Assembly (NCBI RefSeq): GCF_027474845.2
Contig: NZ_CP107031.2
Span: 2,618,501 to 2,682,500 of the forward strand
DNA: 64,000 nt
DNA from: Maribacter aestuarii
GTDB taxonomy: Bacteria; Bacteroidota; Bacteroidia; Flavobacteriales; Flavobacteriaceae
Reading direction: 5' to 3'
Of the stretch, positions 26,219 through 34,358 are shown piece by piece (the first letter of the stretch is position 1; the number at the start of each line of letters is the position of its first letter). Both the position numbers and the translations under genes were made by a program. A model generated the notes under the pieces. That model was given only the letters and a program-made list of their open reading frames with translations. It was not told where the DNA came from and did not search any database.

Positions 26219-28743
26219 AAGCTTACCCTAAAACTGGCATTCGGCGTTACTCCCAGCGAGATTCGTTGCACCGTTTCCACTTCGTTGGCATCGTTTAGAC
26301 GATAATAGGTGTTCAGAGTGTTTTTTCGATTCGTGAAGTTTAAGATGGATATTCCAAATGAGGATCTTATCCTAGGCGAAAGAGAGAAGTTGTAATTAGC
26401 AGAAGCATCTGCCCTAAAGTATTCCGGTAACCTGCTAGTGTTGGGTTCTTGATAATTGATTTCATTTGGGAAAACCAAAGTATTTATAGGAGTTTCGGTA
26501 TCGGGTTGCGTAAAGGGTTTACCGGAACGATAATTCAAACCCACTCCCACTTTTAGATTTTTAAGATTATAATTCCCGGCTAACGTAAATGAATGACGAA
26601 TGTCCAAATTGTTGGGAAAATTTGGCGGTGCGATAGCCTCAAACGTGTAGTCGTTTAAATTGTAGGTGTAACTAAGCCATGCACTGTAATCATTGTTCTT
26701 TTTATTAATAAGAAACTCAAGTCCTTTAATGGTATAGCTGCCTACCTCGCCGTCGAATTGATTTTGATTTTGAAAACCTTGGGTTCGTACATTTATACCA
26801 TTTACCTCTTTATAAAACCCTTCAATACCTATATAAAATCGATTCTCATCATAATTGAAACCTAGGGAGCCTTGCTTACTCTTGGTTACAGGCAATGTGC
26901 TTCCGTCCGCTAAAATCCATCTTCGTTTTTCAAGACCTAGAAAATTTTGTTCCAAGTCTATAATTTGATTGGTCGTCTGACTTTTAAACTCACCTAAAAG
27001 CTCGGTCTTAAAATTTGGTGCCAGCTGATAACTGATGTTCAATCTGGGTTCTAGAATAAATTCATCAAAGGTATTCACATTGGATATGTAGTTTAAGCGC
27101 CCGCCAATTTGCGCAAAGAATTTTCGGTTCTCGGAAATGTAATTGACTTCTGAAAAAACAGCGTTGGTGTAGATAACACCTTTGACATTACTTATAAACT
27201 GTGGTTCGTTCAAATCGGTCTTGTTCTGTATGCCTGTTTCTGTTACCTGTAGGCCATTGATCCAGCTAAGTTTGTCGTTGATCTTATAATTGCTGGTTAG
27301 TTTGGCACTTTTTTCCAGTACTAGGTTGTTTTGAATGAGACGTTGCCGATCATTATTGGAAATACTTAAGGCATTTAGACGGTATCTTGTGTAATACAGA
27401 TTTAAATGTGTAGAGAAATCATCAGTCCAATCGCTTTCCAATGAACTGCCAAAGGAAATATTAGTTTGATCAAGATTACTTTCGTTGGAACGACTTCCAT
27501 CAGCATTGGTTTCCAGATAGTCTAAATTGTTATTTATATTGATAAGACTGAACCTTACGCGCTGGTAACGGTTGATATCGTACAAAACCTTTCCTGTGAA
27601 ATCATAAAAATAAAAATCGCTATCCGCTTGCACGTCGCTATCTTGGAAGGCTTTTTCCGAAAACGTATCATAAGTAGGGGTATTTAAAAAGTCGGTATAG
27701 GAACGTCTTCCCGAAAATTGCATGGCCAGATTTTCTTTTATAGGTATTTGAGCAAAAACATCACCGCTAATGAGGTTTACTCCAGCTCCTCCAAAGAGTT
27801 CACTTTGGACGGAATTTTTGGTCCGCATATCCAAAACCCCACTCACTCCATCCCCATATTGGGCACTTGTCCCATTTTTTATTACGGTAACTTTATCGGT
27901 CAGGTAGGGGTTAAAAGCGGATATCAATCCAAAAAAATGTCCAGATTGATACATTTTAATACCGTCCCAGAGAATAAGGTTTTGGTCATTTGTTCCTCCC
28001 CTTATGTTTATGTCGGAAACGGTTTCGTCTACACTCCTAATTCCTGGAAGGGCTTGTATGGTCTGTAAAATATCAGGTTCTATAAGTCCGGGCAGTATAC
28101 CGAATTCAGCTGTGTTCAGCTGAATACTGGCATCCGTAAGTTTGGAGAGTCCACTGGTCAAGAATTTATAAACGACCACCTCGTCCAGTTCTTGGTAGCT
28201 CAAAGCCAAAGCAATCGTAATGCAGGGATTTTGCGAAACCAACTGCTCTGCCGTAACAAATAAGGTCTTATATCCCAGGTGTTTTATTTGGACTACCGCT
28301 TTCCTTGGAATGTTGTCAAATTGAAAATTACCCTGAAAATCGGTAATAGCGGCAATGGAGCTACCAAGCACCTGCACGGAAGCTCCTGGTATGGTATTGT
28401 TCTCAAAATTATCCAAAACCCGGGCACAGATATCTACTGTAGTACTTTTGGAAATAGTGTAATATCTGTCGCTTAACTTTTGGATTTTAAGTTGTGTCTG
28501 TTCCCTAATGGTTTCCAATATGCCTTTTAGGGTTTCGTCAGTGGGGCGATTAATGAATATGGATTCTAAATCCTCATCAATAAAAGAGAATTTAATATTG
28601 TAAATCGACTCCACTTCTTGGATAAGGGTGATAATATTAATTTTAGTATTTGGGGCGGTTTGAGCCGTACCCTTACCCACGGAGAGTAAGAATAGAAAAA
28701 GAAGTAGTAAAGATGCAAGCGTATTAAGGTGCGCTTTCCCCAT
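26215..28743 (-). CDS. TonB-dependent receptor with STN signalling domain
   Basis: 842 residues, outer membrane. Signal peptide at 1-27; an STN-like domain at about 33-95 (the periplasmic domain through which FecA-type receptors signal to FecR); a carboxypeptidase-regulatory-like beta-sandwich at about 105-180; a plug domain from about 188 (LDEVVVYKFLTSG, DINIRGGTNDQNLILWDGIK, GDGVSGVLDMRT); and a 22-strand barrel ending in Phe (NASFRVSF). No SusD partner is present. It overlaps fecR by 20 bp and the 3' end of blh by 4 bp. The ligand is unknown. Confidence 0.92.
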   Translation of the reverse strand: MGKAHLNTLASLLLLFLFLLSVGKGTAQTAPNTKINIITLIQEVESIYNIKFSFIDEDLESIFINRPTDETLKGILETIREQTQLKIQKLSDRYYTISKSTTVDICARVLDNFENNTIPGASVQVLGSSIAAITDFQGNFQFDNIPRKAVVQIKHLGYKTLFVTAEQLVSQNPCITIALALSYQELDEVVVYKFLTSGLSKLTDASIQLNTAEFGILPGLIEPDILQTIQALPGIRSVDETVSDINIRGGTNDQNLILWDGIKMYQSGHFFGLISAFNPYLTDKVTVIKNGTSAQYGDGVSGVLDMRTKNSVQSELFGGAGVNLISGDVFAQIPIKENLAMQFSGRRSYTDFLNTPTYDTFSEKAFQDSDVQADSDFYFYDFTGKVLYDINRYQRVRFSLININNNLDYLETNADGSRSNESNLDQTNISFGSSLESDWTDDFSTHLNLYYTRYRLNALSISNNDRQRLIQNNLVLEKSAKLTSNYKINDKLSWINGLQVTETGIQNKTDLNEPQFISNVKGVIYTNAVFSEVNYISENRKFFAQIGGRLNYISNVNTFDEFILEPRLNISYQLAPNFKTELLGEFKSQTTNQIIDLEQNFLGLEKRRWILADGSTLPVTKSKQGSLGFNYDENRFYIGIEGFYKEVNGINVRTQGFQNQNQFDGEVGSYTIKGLEFLINKKNNDYSAWLSYTYNLNDYTFEAIAPPNFPNNLDIRHSFTLAGNYNLKNLKVGVGLNYRSGKPFTQPDTETPINTLVFPNEINYQEPNTSRLPEYFRADASANYNFSLSPRIRSSFGISILNFTNRKNTLNTYYRLNDANEVETVQRISLGVTPNASFRVSF

Positions 28744-29632
28744 AGAACAGCACTTTATTCCCCTCTAATTTAAACTTTATTTGAAGAGGAACGCTAATAC
28801 TCCTGAGGGCTAAATCTGTATCCGAGTTACTAAAAGTACCTGTGAACAGCTGTGAGGTGTCAATATTCTTAAGTTGAACGGTTAGATTATGCTGTCTTTG
28901 AAACTCCTCTAAAACATATTTTAAAGGAATACTTTTAAAAGAACTTTCATTCTTCATCCACGAAGGCTGTCCATTTTTCGCAACGGTAGATTTAGTTTCT
29001 TCCCCATTAATTGCGACAAAGGAATTTCCTGCAGCGAGCTTCATTTCTTTTCCATTAAAGGTTACGCTCACCAAACCTTCAAAACAGGAAACTTCAAAAA
29101 AGTCGCCCCTATTTTCCACATTAAATTGAGTACCTAAAACTGTTACAGTCCCTTGTTCTGTCTCTACAGTGAATTTTTCACCCTTGGCAACCTTAAAGAA
29201 AGCCTCTCCACTTAGAGATATGTTTCGTTCTTTATCCCAGTTTTTTTCGCTAAACGATAGTTGAGATTCTGCGTTCAATATAATTTCAGAATTGTCCGGT
29301 AATACTATTTCTTTAGTTTCCGCATAATCCGTAGTAAAGGATTCATCTAGCGTACTTAAATAGAAATAGGAACCGGTTAAAAGTACAGCTATTACGGCCG
29401 CAATACGCAAGAACGTTTTAAAAGGAGATAAAGTTATAACCTTAGGTCGCTCTGCACGTCTAGTTACAATTGCCTCCCAGGCCCTTTCTTCGTCAAAAGA
29501 AGGTGCTTCAAGCGTACTCGAAGTTTCTAGAATTCGCTGATAAGTGGCGTATTCCTCGGACGTTTTAAATTCCGAAAGTTCCGCCTCAGAGAGTTCATTG
29601 TTCAGCCATTTTGCCAAGTAATTTTCTTGCAT
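28724..29632 (-). CDS. FecR-family anti-sigma factor
   Basis: 302 residues. A cytoplasmic N-terminal part is followed by one membrane helix at about 82-101 (FLRIAAVIAVLLTGSYFYL), then the periplasmic FecR domain (TKEIVLPDNSEIILNAESQL, VETEQGTVTVLGTQFNVENR) and a C-terminal DUF4974 domain (SFKSIPLKYVLEEFQRQHN). It would bind the ECF sigma factor inside and the receptor STN domain outside. Overlap with the receptor gene indicates one transcript. Confidence 0.93.
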   Translation of the reverse strand: MQENYLAKWLNNELSEAELSEFKTSEEYATYQRILETSSTLEAPSFDEERAWEAIVTRRAERPKVITLSPFKTFLRIAAVIAVLLTGSYFYLSTLDESFTTDYAETKEIVLPDNSEIILNAESQLSFSEKNWDKERNISLSGEAFFKVAKGEKFTVETEQGTVTVLGTQFNVENRGDFFEVSCFEGLVSVTFNGKEMKLAAGNSFVAINGEETKSTVAKNGQPSWMKNESSFKSIPLKYVLEEFQRQHNLTVQLKNIDTSQLFTGTFSNSDTDLALRSISVPLQIKFKLEGNKVLFYGESAP

Positions 29633-29772
29633 GATTTCTAGCTTTATACCTTAATAACAACTTACAATTTAAAAACCCTACTTTACTTTTCTGTATTTGG
29701 TATTCAGATGTTACTATTAAGTAGGACAAGTAAATAGTTTTCTAGTACGCGACTTAATTATTTTTTCTTTTT

Positions 29773-29824
29773 ACCATCAACCATCAACCATCAACCATCA
29801 ACCATCAACCATCAACCATCAACC
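29773..29824. repeat. Heptanucleotide tandem repeat ACCATCA
   Basis: Seven perfect copies of ACCATCA (TTGATGG on the minus strand) at 29773-29821 plus a partial unit. The array begins 1-4 bp behind the sigma stop codon at 29826 and lies 140 bp before fecR. The same heptamer TTGATGG also occurs once inside the last codons of the sigma gene. It does not keep an open reading frame, so length change would act on mRNA or spacing. Confidence 0.95.
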
Positions 29825-29825
29825 C

Positions 29826-30335
29826 TTAAATTCCATCAATCCGTTCCCTTAAGCTCTTAAGTGCCAAATGCATTCTTTTTTCAATGGCCTTAACACTTAC
29901 ACCTTCCATTTCAGCTATTTCAGCATATTTTTTTCCGTCGATTCGATTTAACAAAAAAGTAGTGCGCTGGTTATCTGGTAAATCATTTAGGGCTTTGTCC
30001 AATTTCTCCTTGAACTGGTTTTCCTCCATTAAAAACTCTGGGGATTCGTTCGTGGTTTTTAACGTTTTGTCTGCATATTTTAATCGGACTTTTTCTGCCT
30101 TTATAACATTTAAATAAAGATTGTTCGCAACAGTATATAAAAAGGATTTTGCTTTTTCCGGGGTAACCTTCGCGCAGTTCTCCCAGAGCTTTACAAAAGC
30201 TTCCTGCACGGCATCGTTCGCTTTTTCTTCGTTACCGAACTTATAGAAAATATAGTTGAAAATGGTTTTTGAGTGCGCTGAAAAGATACTACTGTATACT
30301 TGTTCCTCGCAAACGTTTTGGTTGTCGGCTGGCAT
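29826..30335 (-). CDS. ECF RNA polymerase sigma factor (FecI-like)
   Basis: 169 residues from the ATG at 30335; a TTG at 30356 overlaps a perfect -7 box and is rejected as start. Region 2 is at about 18-60 (FNYIFYKFGNEEKANDAVQE, AFVKLWENC), region 4 at about 113-165 (LPDNQRTTFLLNRIDGKKYA, EIAEMEGVSVKAIEKRMHLA). It forms a trans-envelope signalling set with FecR and the TonB receptor downstream. The 193-bp gap to fecR, with a heptamer array, suggests it may be transcribed or translated separately. Confidence 0.93.
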   Translation of the reverse strand: MPADNQNVCEEQVYSSIFSAHSKTIFNYIFYKFGNEEKANDAVQEAFVKLWENCAKVTPEKAKSFLYTVANNLYLNVIKAEKVRLKYADKTLKTTNESPEFLMEENQFKEKLDKALNDLPDNQRTTFLLNRIDGKKYAEIAEMEGVSVKAIEKRMHLALKSLRERIDGI

Positions 30336-30353
30336 GGAATACTGCTGTTTTCT

Positions 30354-30361
30354 CAAAGATA
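30354..30361 (-). promoter_or_regulatory. Candidate -7 box for the sigma operon
   Basis: On the minus strand this is TATCTTTG, an exact TAnnTTTG match, 18 nt before the chosen ATG. A T-rich tract upstream could serve as the -33 region. It argues for vegetative transcription of the sigma gene. Confidence 0.45.
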
Positions 30362-30444
30362 TTTTAAAAAAATTAAAAAAACGGGTAGGGTTTTTAAGAA
30401 GTGGGTTGTTTTAAGACCATACGAACAATTAATACCAAATCGTT

Positions 30445-32211
30445 ATGAAAAAGTTTTTTAGTTTTAAAGTCTATGCCATCCTACTTATGGCAGTACTAAG
30501 TTTTAATTCGTGTCAGGACGAATTCGAAGAAATAAATACCGGTGATGAACCACAAGCTATCATGGCTAATTCATCGACCGCAATTTTAGTTCAAAAAACC
30601 GCGACACGGGATGGTTCTTTTGACAATATCGTGGACGGTGCAAGTTGTATCGATATAAAATTCCCTTACACGGTTGAAGTAAACGGATTGGAACTAACTA
30701 TCAATTCTAGGGAAGATTTACATTTAATAGAAGAAATTTTTGATGAGATTGATGATGACGAGGACTTTTTAGAAATTCTTTTTCCAATTACCATAACCTC
30801 TGGTGATTTTACGGAAATAACCATTAACGGCATCGATGATTTGAGGGAACTGGCCGCCGAATGTAAAGAAGGTGGTGAGGATGATGATATTGAATGCGTG
30901 GATTTCGTGTATCCTATGACGCTGTTTACGTTTGATATTAATCTAGAACAAACCGGAAGTGTTGTTGTGGAGAGCGATAAAGACCTTAGGATTTTCTTTG
31001 ATGGGTTGGATGATGATGACTTAGTGAGTTTTAATTTCCCAATAACATTGGAACTTTACGACGGCACTAAAGTTGAAGTCAACGGTAACGAAGAATTGGC
31101 AAGAGTAATAGAGAATGCCAAAGATGCTTGTGATGAGGATGACGACGACGATTATAACGATGATGATTTTGATGAGGAGGATATTGAATCGTACTTAGTG
31201 GATTGCCCATGGTATGTTTTGGGAGTTCTTAATAGTGATGTTGATGAAACTATGCTATACGTAGACTACTTGTTCAATTTTATGGAAGATGGTAATGTTG
31301 TTTTAAAGAATAGATTAACTCTTGATGAAGCAATTGGAACGTGGTCTTATACCATTGGTGAAAACGGAGCAACAGTTACCCTTAATATTGAATCTATAAC
31401 GGACTTTAATCTGAAATGGAATATTTATAAGACTGCTGAAGGTCGGATAAAATTAATAAATGGGGAAAGCAATAGGATTATCATGAAGAAAGTGTGTGAA
31501 GATGATGAACCTAAAGATCCAAATACGTTAAGGGAAGTATTGAAAGAATGTGAGTGGATCATAAAGAAAGTTAAGAACCAAGGGGAAGAAATTGATAGGC
31601 TGTTAGGTTACGAATTTAAATTCATGGCCGAAGGTGTTGTTACCTTGAGTAACGGAATCAATACTTCAGAAGGTTCTTGGGAAATTAACCTTAATACAGA
31701 AGGTAGACTCGTAATGGCCATTACCATGGGAGATGAACCAGGTGTGAGTTTTGAGTGGCCACTGTCCGATCTAAGAAATGATAGGTTGAAGTTTGAAGTT
31801 GAGGAGATTGATTACGAACTGGTATTGCAACGTGTTTGTGATGATAGTGCTAATGATGGCGATGTTCCTGAAATACGAAACATCATGATGGGAGGTGAAT
31901 GGAATGTAGCTTCCTATATAGAGGATGGTATGGATAGTACTGTAGATTACAACGGTTACAGCGTTCAATTCATGGCTGATCATCAGATATCAGTTTTGGA
32001 AGGTGGACAAGCTTTCGGTGCTGGACTATGGAGAGCGCTTAGGGACAGTGAGGAAGGACTTAAAGTTTATTTGAATTTTGGGGATAGCTTCCCATTTGAT
32101 GAGTTGACCGATGATTGGACACTCGTTTCTATCACCGATACTCGGATAGAGTTGAAGGATATTAGTGGAGGCGACGGTTCAATTTCCACTCTAGTATTCG
32201 AAAAACCATAA
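30445..32211 (+). CDS. Large acidic lipoprotein built of internal repeats
   Basis: 588 residues. Lipoprotein signal with lipobox at FNSC, Cys at 23. Very acidic, with poly-Asp stretches. Two Cys-bounded blocks at about 68-138 and 151-229 each hold two copies of a motif of the type FPITxxxxDGxxxxVNGxxEL (FPYTVEVNG, FPITITSGD, YPMTLFTFD, FPITLELYDG). Three related lipocalin-like repeats follow from about 247, 370 and 480, each with a Trp near the start and a hydrophobic YxFxFM strand. The last ends LKDISGGDGSISTLVFEKP. Divergent from the ECF sigma gene, hence a likely member of that signalling system. Function unknown. Confidence 0.8.
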   Translation: MKKFFSFKVYAILLMAVLSFNSCQDEFEEINTGDEPQAIMANSSTAILVQKTATRDGSFDNIVDGASCIDIKFPYTVEVNGLELTINSREDLHLIEEIFDEIDDDEDFLEILFPITITSGDFTEITINGIDDLRELAAECKEGGEDDDIECVDFVYPMTLFTFDINLEQTGSVVVESDKDLRIFFDGLDDDDLVSFNFPITLELYDGTKVEVNGNEELARVIENAKDACDEDDDDDYNDDDFDEEDIESYLVDCPWYVLGVLNSDVDETMLYVDYLFNFMEDGNVVLKNRLTLDEAIGTWSYTIGENGATVTLNIESITDFNLKWNIYKTAEGRIKLINGESNRIIMKKVCEDDEPKDPNTLREVLKECEWIIKKVKNQGEEIDRLLGYEFKFMAEGVVTLSNGINTSEGSWEINLNTEGRLVMAITMGDEPGVSFEWPLSDLRNDRLKFEVEEIDYELVLQRVCDDSANDGDVPEIRNIMMGGEWNVASYIEDGMDSTVDYNGYSVQFMADHQISVLEGGQAFGAGLWRALRDSEEGLKVYLNFGDSFPFDELTDDWTLVSITDTRIELKDISGGDGSISTLVFEKP

Positions 32212-32220
32212 AGTAAATAT

Positions 32221-32251
32221 AACCTTCAGGTACTCCCCCGGCCTGAAGGTT
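32221..32251 (+). terminator. Hairpin between the two acidic lipoprotein genes
   Basis: AACCTTCAGG (32221-32230) and CCTGAAGGTT (32242-32251) form a perfect 10-bp stem with an 11-nt loop, directly after the first gene. The downstream tract is AATTATT rather than pure T, so it could attenuate rather than fully stop transcription. Confidence 0.55.
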
Positions 32252-32280
32252 AATTATTGTTCAACGCTAATTTTTTAATT

Positions 32281-32754
32281 ATGAAATCGGTTCTAAAATT
32301 TATTCCTTGCTTGCTAGTATGCTTTTTGATGATCTCTTGCGAAAGTGAAGATGACGGTACTATAGAGGTGTCGACAATCGATGTTGAACAGGTTAAGGCC
32401 GTGATAGCATCAGGCACCTGGTCTGTGGCAACTTATGAGGAGGACGGCATGGATCAAACCTCAAATTTTTCGGGCTACGGATTTAGCTTCAATGCGGACG
32501 GGATCATAAATGTGAGTAATGGATCTACATCAATTTCCGGTGCATGGTCAATACTTTCAGATTCTAGCAGTAGTGATGACGATAGTAATGACAATGATGA
32601 TATCGATTTCAATATTTTCTTTACATCACCTGCAAACTTTGCTGAAATTTCAGAAGATTGGGAAATTGTATCCTATAGCAGTACGCGTATTGAGCTTAGA
32701 CATGTAAGTGGAGGGGACGGTAGTGTGGACAGGCTTATATTCGAAAAACAATAA
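32281..32754 (+). CDS. Small acidic lipoprotein, one-domain relative of the upstream protein
   Basis: 157 residues from ATG 32281, chosen because it gives a normal signal peptide with lipobox MISC; an upstream TTG at 32257 is unlikely. The mature part aligns by eye with the last domain of the upstream 588-residue lipoprotein: GTWSVATYEEDGMDQTSNFS against GEWNVASYIEDGMDSTVDYN, and ELRHVSGGDGSVDRLIFEKQ against ELKDISGGDGSISTLVFEKP. An Asp/Ser-rich loop of about 20 residues is inserted. Probably a tandem duplicate reduced to one lipocalin-like domain. Confidence 0.8.
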   Translation: MKSVLKFIPCLLVCFLMISCESEDDGTIEVSTIDVEQVKAVIASGTWSVATYEEDGMDQTSNFSGYGFSFNADGIINVSNGSTSISGAWSILSDSSSSDDDSNDNDDIDFNIFFTSPANFAEISEDWEIVSYSSTRIELRHVSGGDGSVDRLIFEKQ

Positions 32755-32775
32755 TGAAAATAAACATCCAAATAC

Positions 32776-32815
32776 ATACCGCTAACAGTAATGAGTTGGG
32801 CCTCGTTAGCGGTAT
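32776..32815 (+). other. Long-loop inverted repeat after the small lipoprotein gene
   Basis: ATACCGCTAAC (32776-32786) and GTTAGCGGTAT (32805-32815) are perfectly complementary over 11 bp with an 18-nt loop. No T tract follows. It may stabilise the mRNA 3' end. Confidence 0.5.
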
Positions 32816-32883
32816 TGATGGAGGTTAAACTGGGAAGTATTTGAAAATCGTAACACCTTTTTTGCCCCACAACCCAGAAAGAG

Positions 32884-32911
32884 AGCATCCATGTAATATG
32901 GATGCTTTTTT
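32884..32911 (+). terminator. Intrinsic terminator before ffh
   Basis: AGCATCCAT (32884-32892), a five-base loop and ATGGATGCT (32898-32906), then T residues. It separates the lipoprotein genes from ffh. Confidence 0.85.
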
Positions 32912-32992
32912 GTTTCATAGATTTTAAGGTACTTGCTACGGTACTTCCCGTTGATATTGTTAAATTTGCTCTCCCCATAAAATTGAAGACAG

Positions 32993-34321
32993 ATGTTTGA
33001 TAATTTAAGCGAGAAGCTAGATAAAGCCCTCCACGTCCTAAAGGGACATGGGCAGATTACAGAGATAAATGTAGCGGAGACTACCAAAGAGGTGCGAAGG
33101 GCATTGTTGGATGCAGATGTCAACTTTAAGATTGCCAAGGAATTTACCAATAGGGTTAAAGAAAAAGCGCTGGGTCAAAATGTATTGACGACCTTGCAAC
33201 CCGGTCAATTAATGGTCAAAATCGTTAAGGACGAGCTGACCCAATTAATGGGCGGAGAGTCGGAAGGTATTAATCTTTCTGGTAATCCATCTATAATATT
33301 AATGTCCGGGCTCCAAGGTTCCGGTAAAACCACCTTTTCGGGTAAGCTTGCCAATTTCCTAAAAACGAAAAAATCCAAAAACCCTTTGTTGGTGGCCTGT
33401 GATGTTTACAGACCTGCGGCCATAGATCAGTTACATATAGTCGGTGAGCAAATTAATGTTCCCGTATATTCCGACCGGGAGAATACTGATCCGGTAGCCA
33501 TCGCTAAAGCTGGAATTGCACAAGCAAAAGCTCAAGGTAATAATGTGGTCATCATAGATACTGCAGGTCGTTTGGCAGTGGATGAAAAAATGATGGCGGA
33601 AATATCCGAAATCCATAAAGCCATAGAGCCGCAAGAGACTCTGTTTGTAGTGGATTCCATGACGGGTCAAGATGCCGTTAATACAGCCAAGGCATTTAAC
33701 GATATCCTAAATTTTGATGGGGTCATATTAACCAAATTGGATGGTGATACCCGAGGTGGTGCTGCCATATCCATTAAATCGGTTGTGGATAAGCCCATAA
33801 AATTCATTGGTACCGGGGAGAAGATGGAGGCCATAGATGTATTTTATCCCGACCGTATGGCGGACCGTATTTTGGGTATGGGAGATGTTATTTCTCTCGT
33901 GGAACGTGCCCAGGAACAGTTTGACGAGGAAGAGGCCCGCAAAATCCAAAAGAAAATTGCCAAGAATAAGTTTGGTTTTGATGACTTCTTAAGTCAGATA
34001 CAGCAAATTAAAAAAATGGGGAACATGAAGGACCTCATGGGTATGATTCCCGGGGCTGGTAAGGCCCTTAAAGGGTTGGATATAGATGATGATGCGTTTA
34101 AACATATTGAGGCGATTATACATTCCATGACCCCGGACGAGCGATCTACGCCCGCCAAGCTGGATGCAAGTCGTAAAAAAAGGATTGCCAAGGGCAGCGG
34201 TAGGGATGTTAAAGAAGTTAATCAGCTGCTGAAACAGTTTGATCAAATGAGCAAGATGATGAAAATGATGCAAGGTGGCGGAGGTAAAAAAATGATGCAG
34301 ATGATGCAGAATATGAAGTGA
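32993..34321 (+). CDS. ffh: Signal recognition particle protein Ffh
   Basis: 442 residues. N domain, then the GTPase G domain with P-loop LMSGLQGSGKTTFSGKLANF, DVYRPAAIDQL, DTAGRLAVDE and TKLDGDTRGGAA, and a Met-rich M domain at the C-terminus (MSKMMKMMQGGGGKKMMQMM) that binds signal sequences and 4.5S RNA. It targets nascent membrane proteins to SecY. Monocistronic or with folD, 37 bp downstream. Confidence 0.98.
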   Translation: MFDNLSEKLDKALHVLKGHGQITEINVAETTKEVRRALLDADVNFKIAKEFTNRVKEKALGQNVLTTLQPGQLMVKIVKDELTQLMGGESEGINLSGNPSIILMSGLQGSGKTTFSGKLANFLKTKKSKNPLLVACDVYRPAAIDQLHIVGEQINVPVYSDRENTDPVAIAKAGIAQAKAQGNNVVIIDTAGRLAVDEKMMAEISEIHKAIEPQETLFVVDSMTGQDAVNTAKAFNDILNFDGVILTKLDGDTRGGAAISIKSVVDKPIKFIGTGEKMEAIDVFYPDRMADRILGMGDVISLVERAQEQFDEEEARKIQKKIAKNKFGFDDFLSQIQQIKKMGNMKDLMGMIPGAGKALKGLDIDDDAFKHIEAIIHSMTPDERSTPAKLDASRKKRIAKGSGRDVKEVNQLLKQFDQMSKMMKMMQGGGGKKMMQMMQNMK

Positions 34322-34358
34322 TTTAGGAAGTAGTAATAATTTAAGTATACAAGTTAGC

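Noticed and set aside
29773..29824. CRISPR array
   Set aside because: Units are 7 bp without spacers; this is a simple tandem repeat. No cas gene is present.
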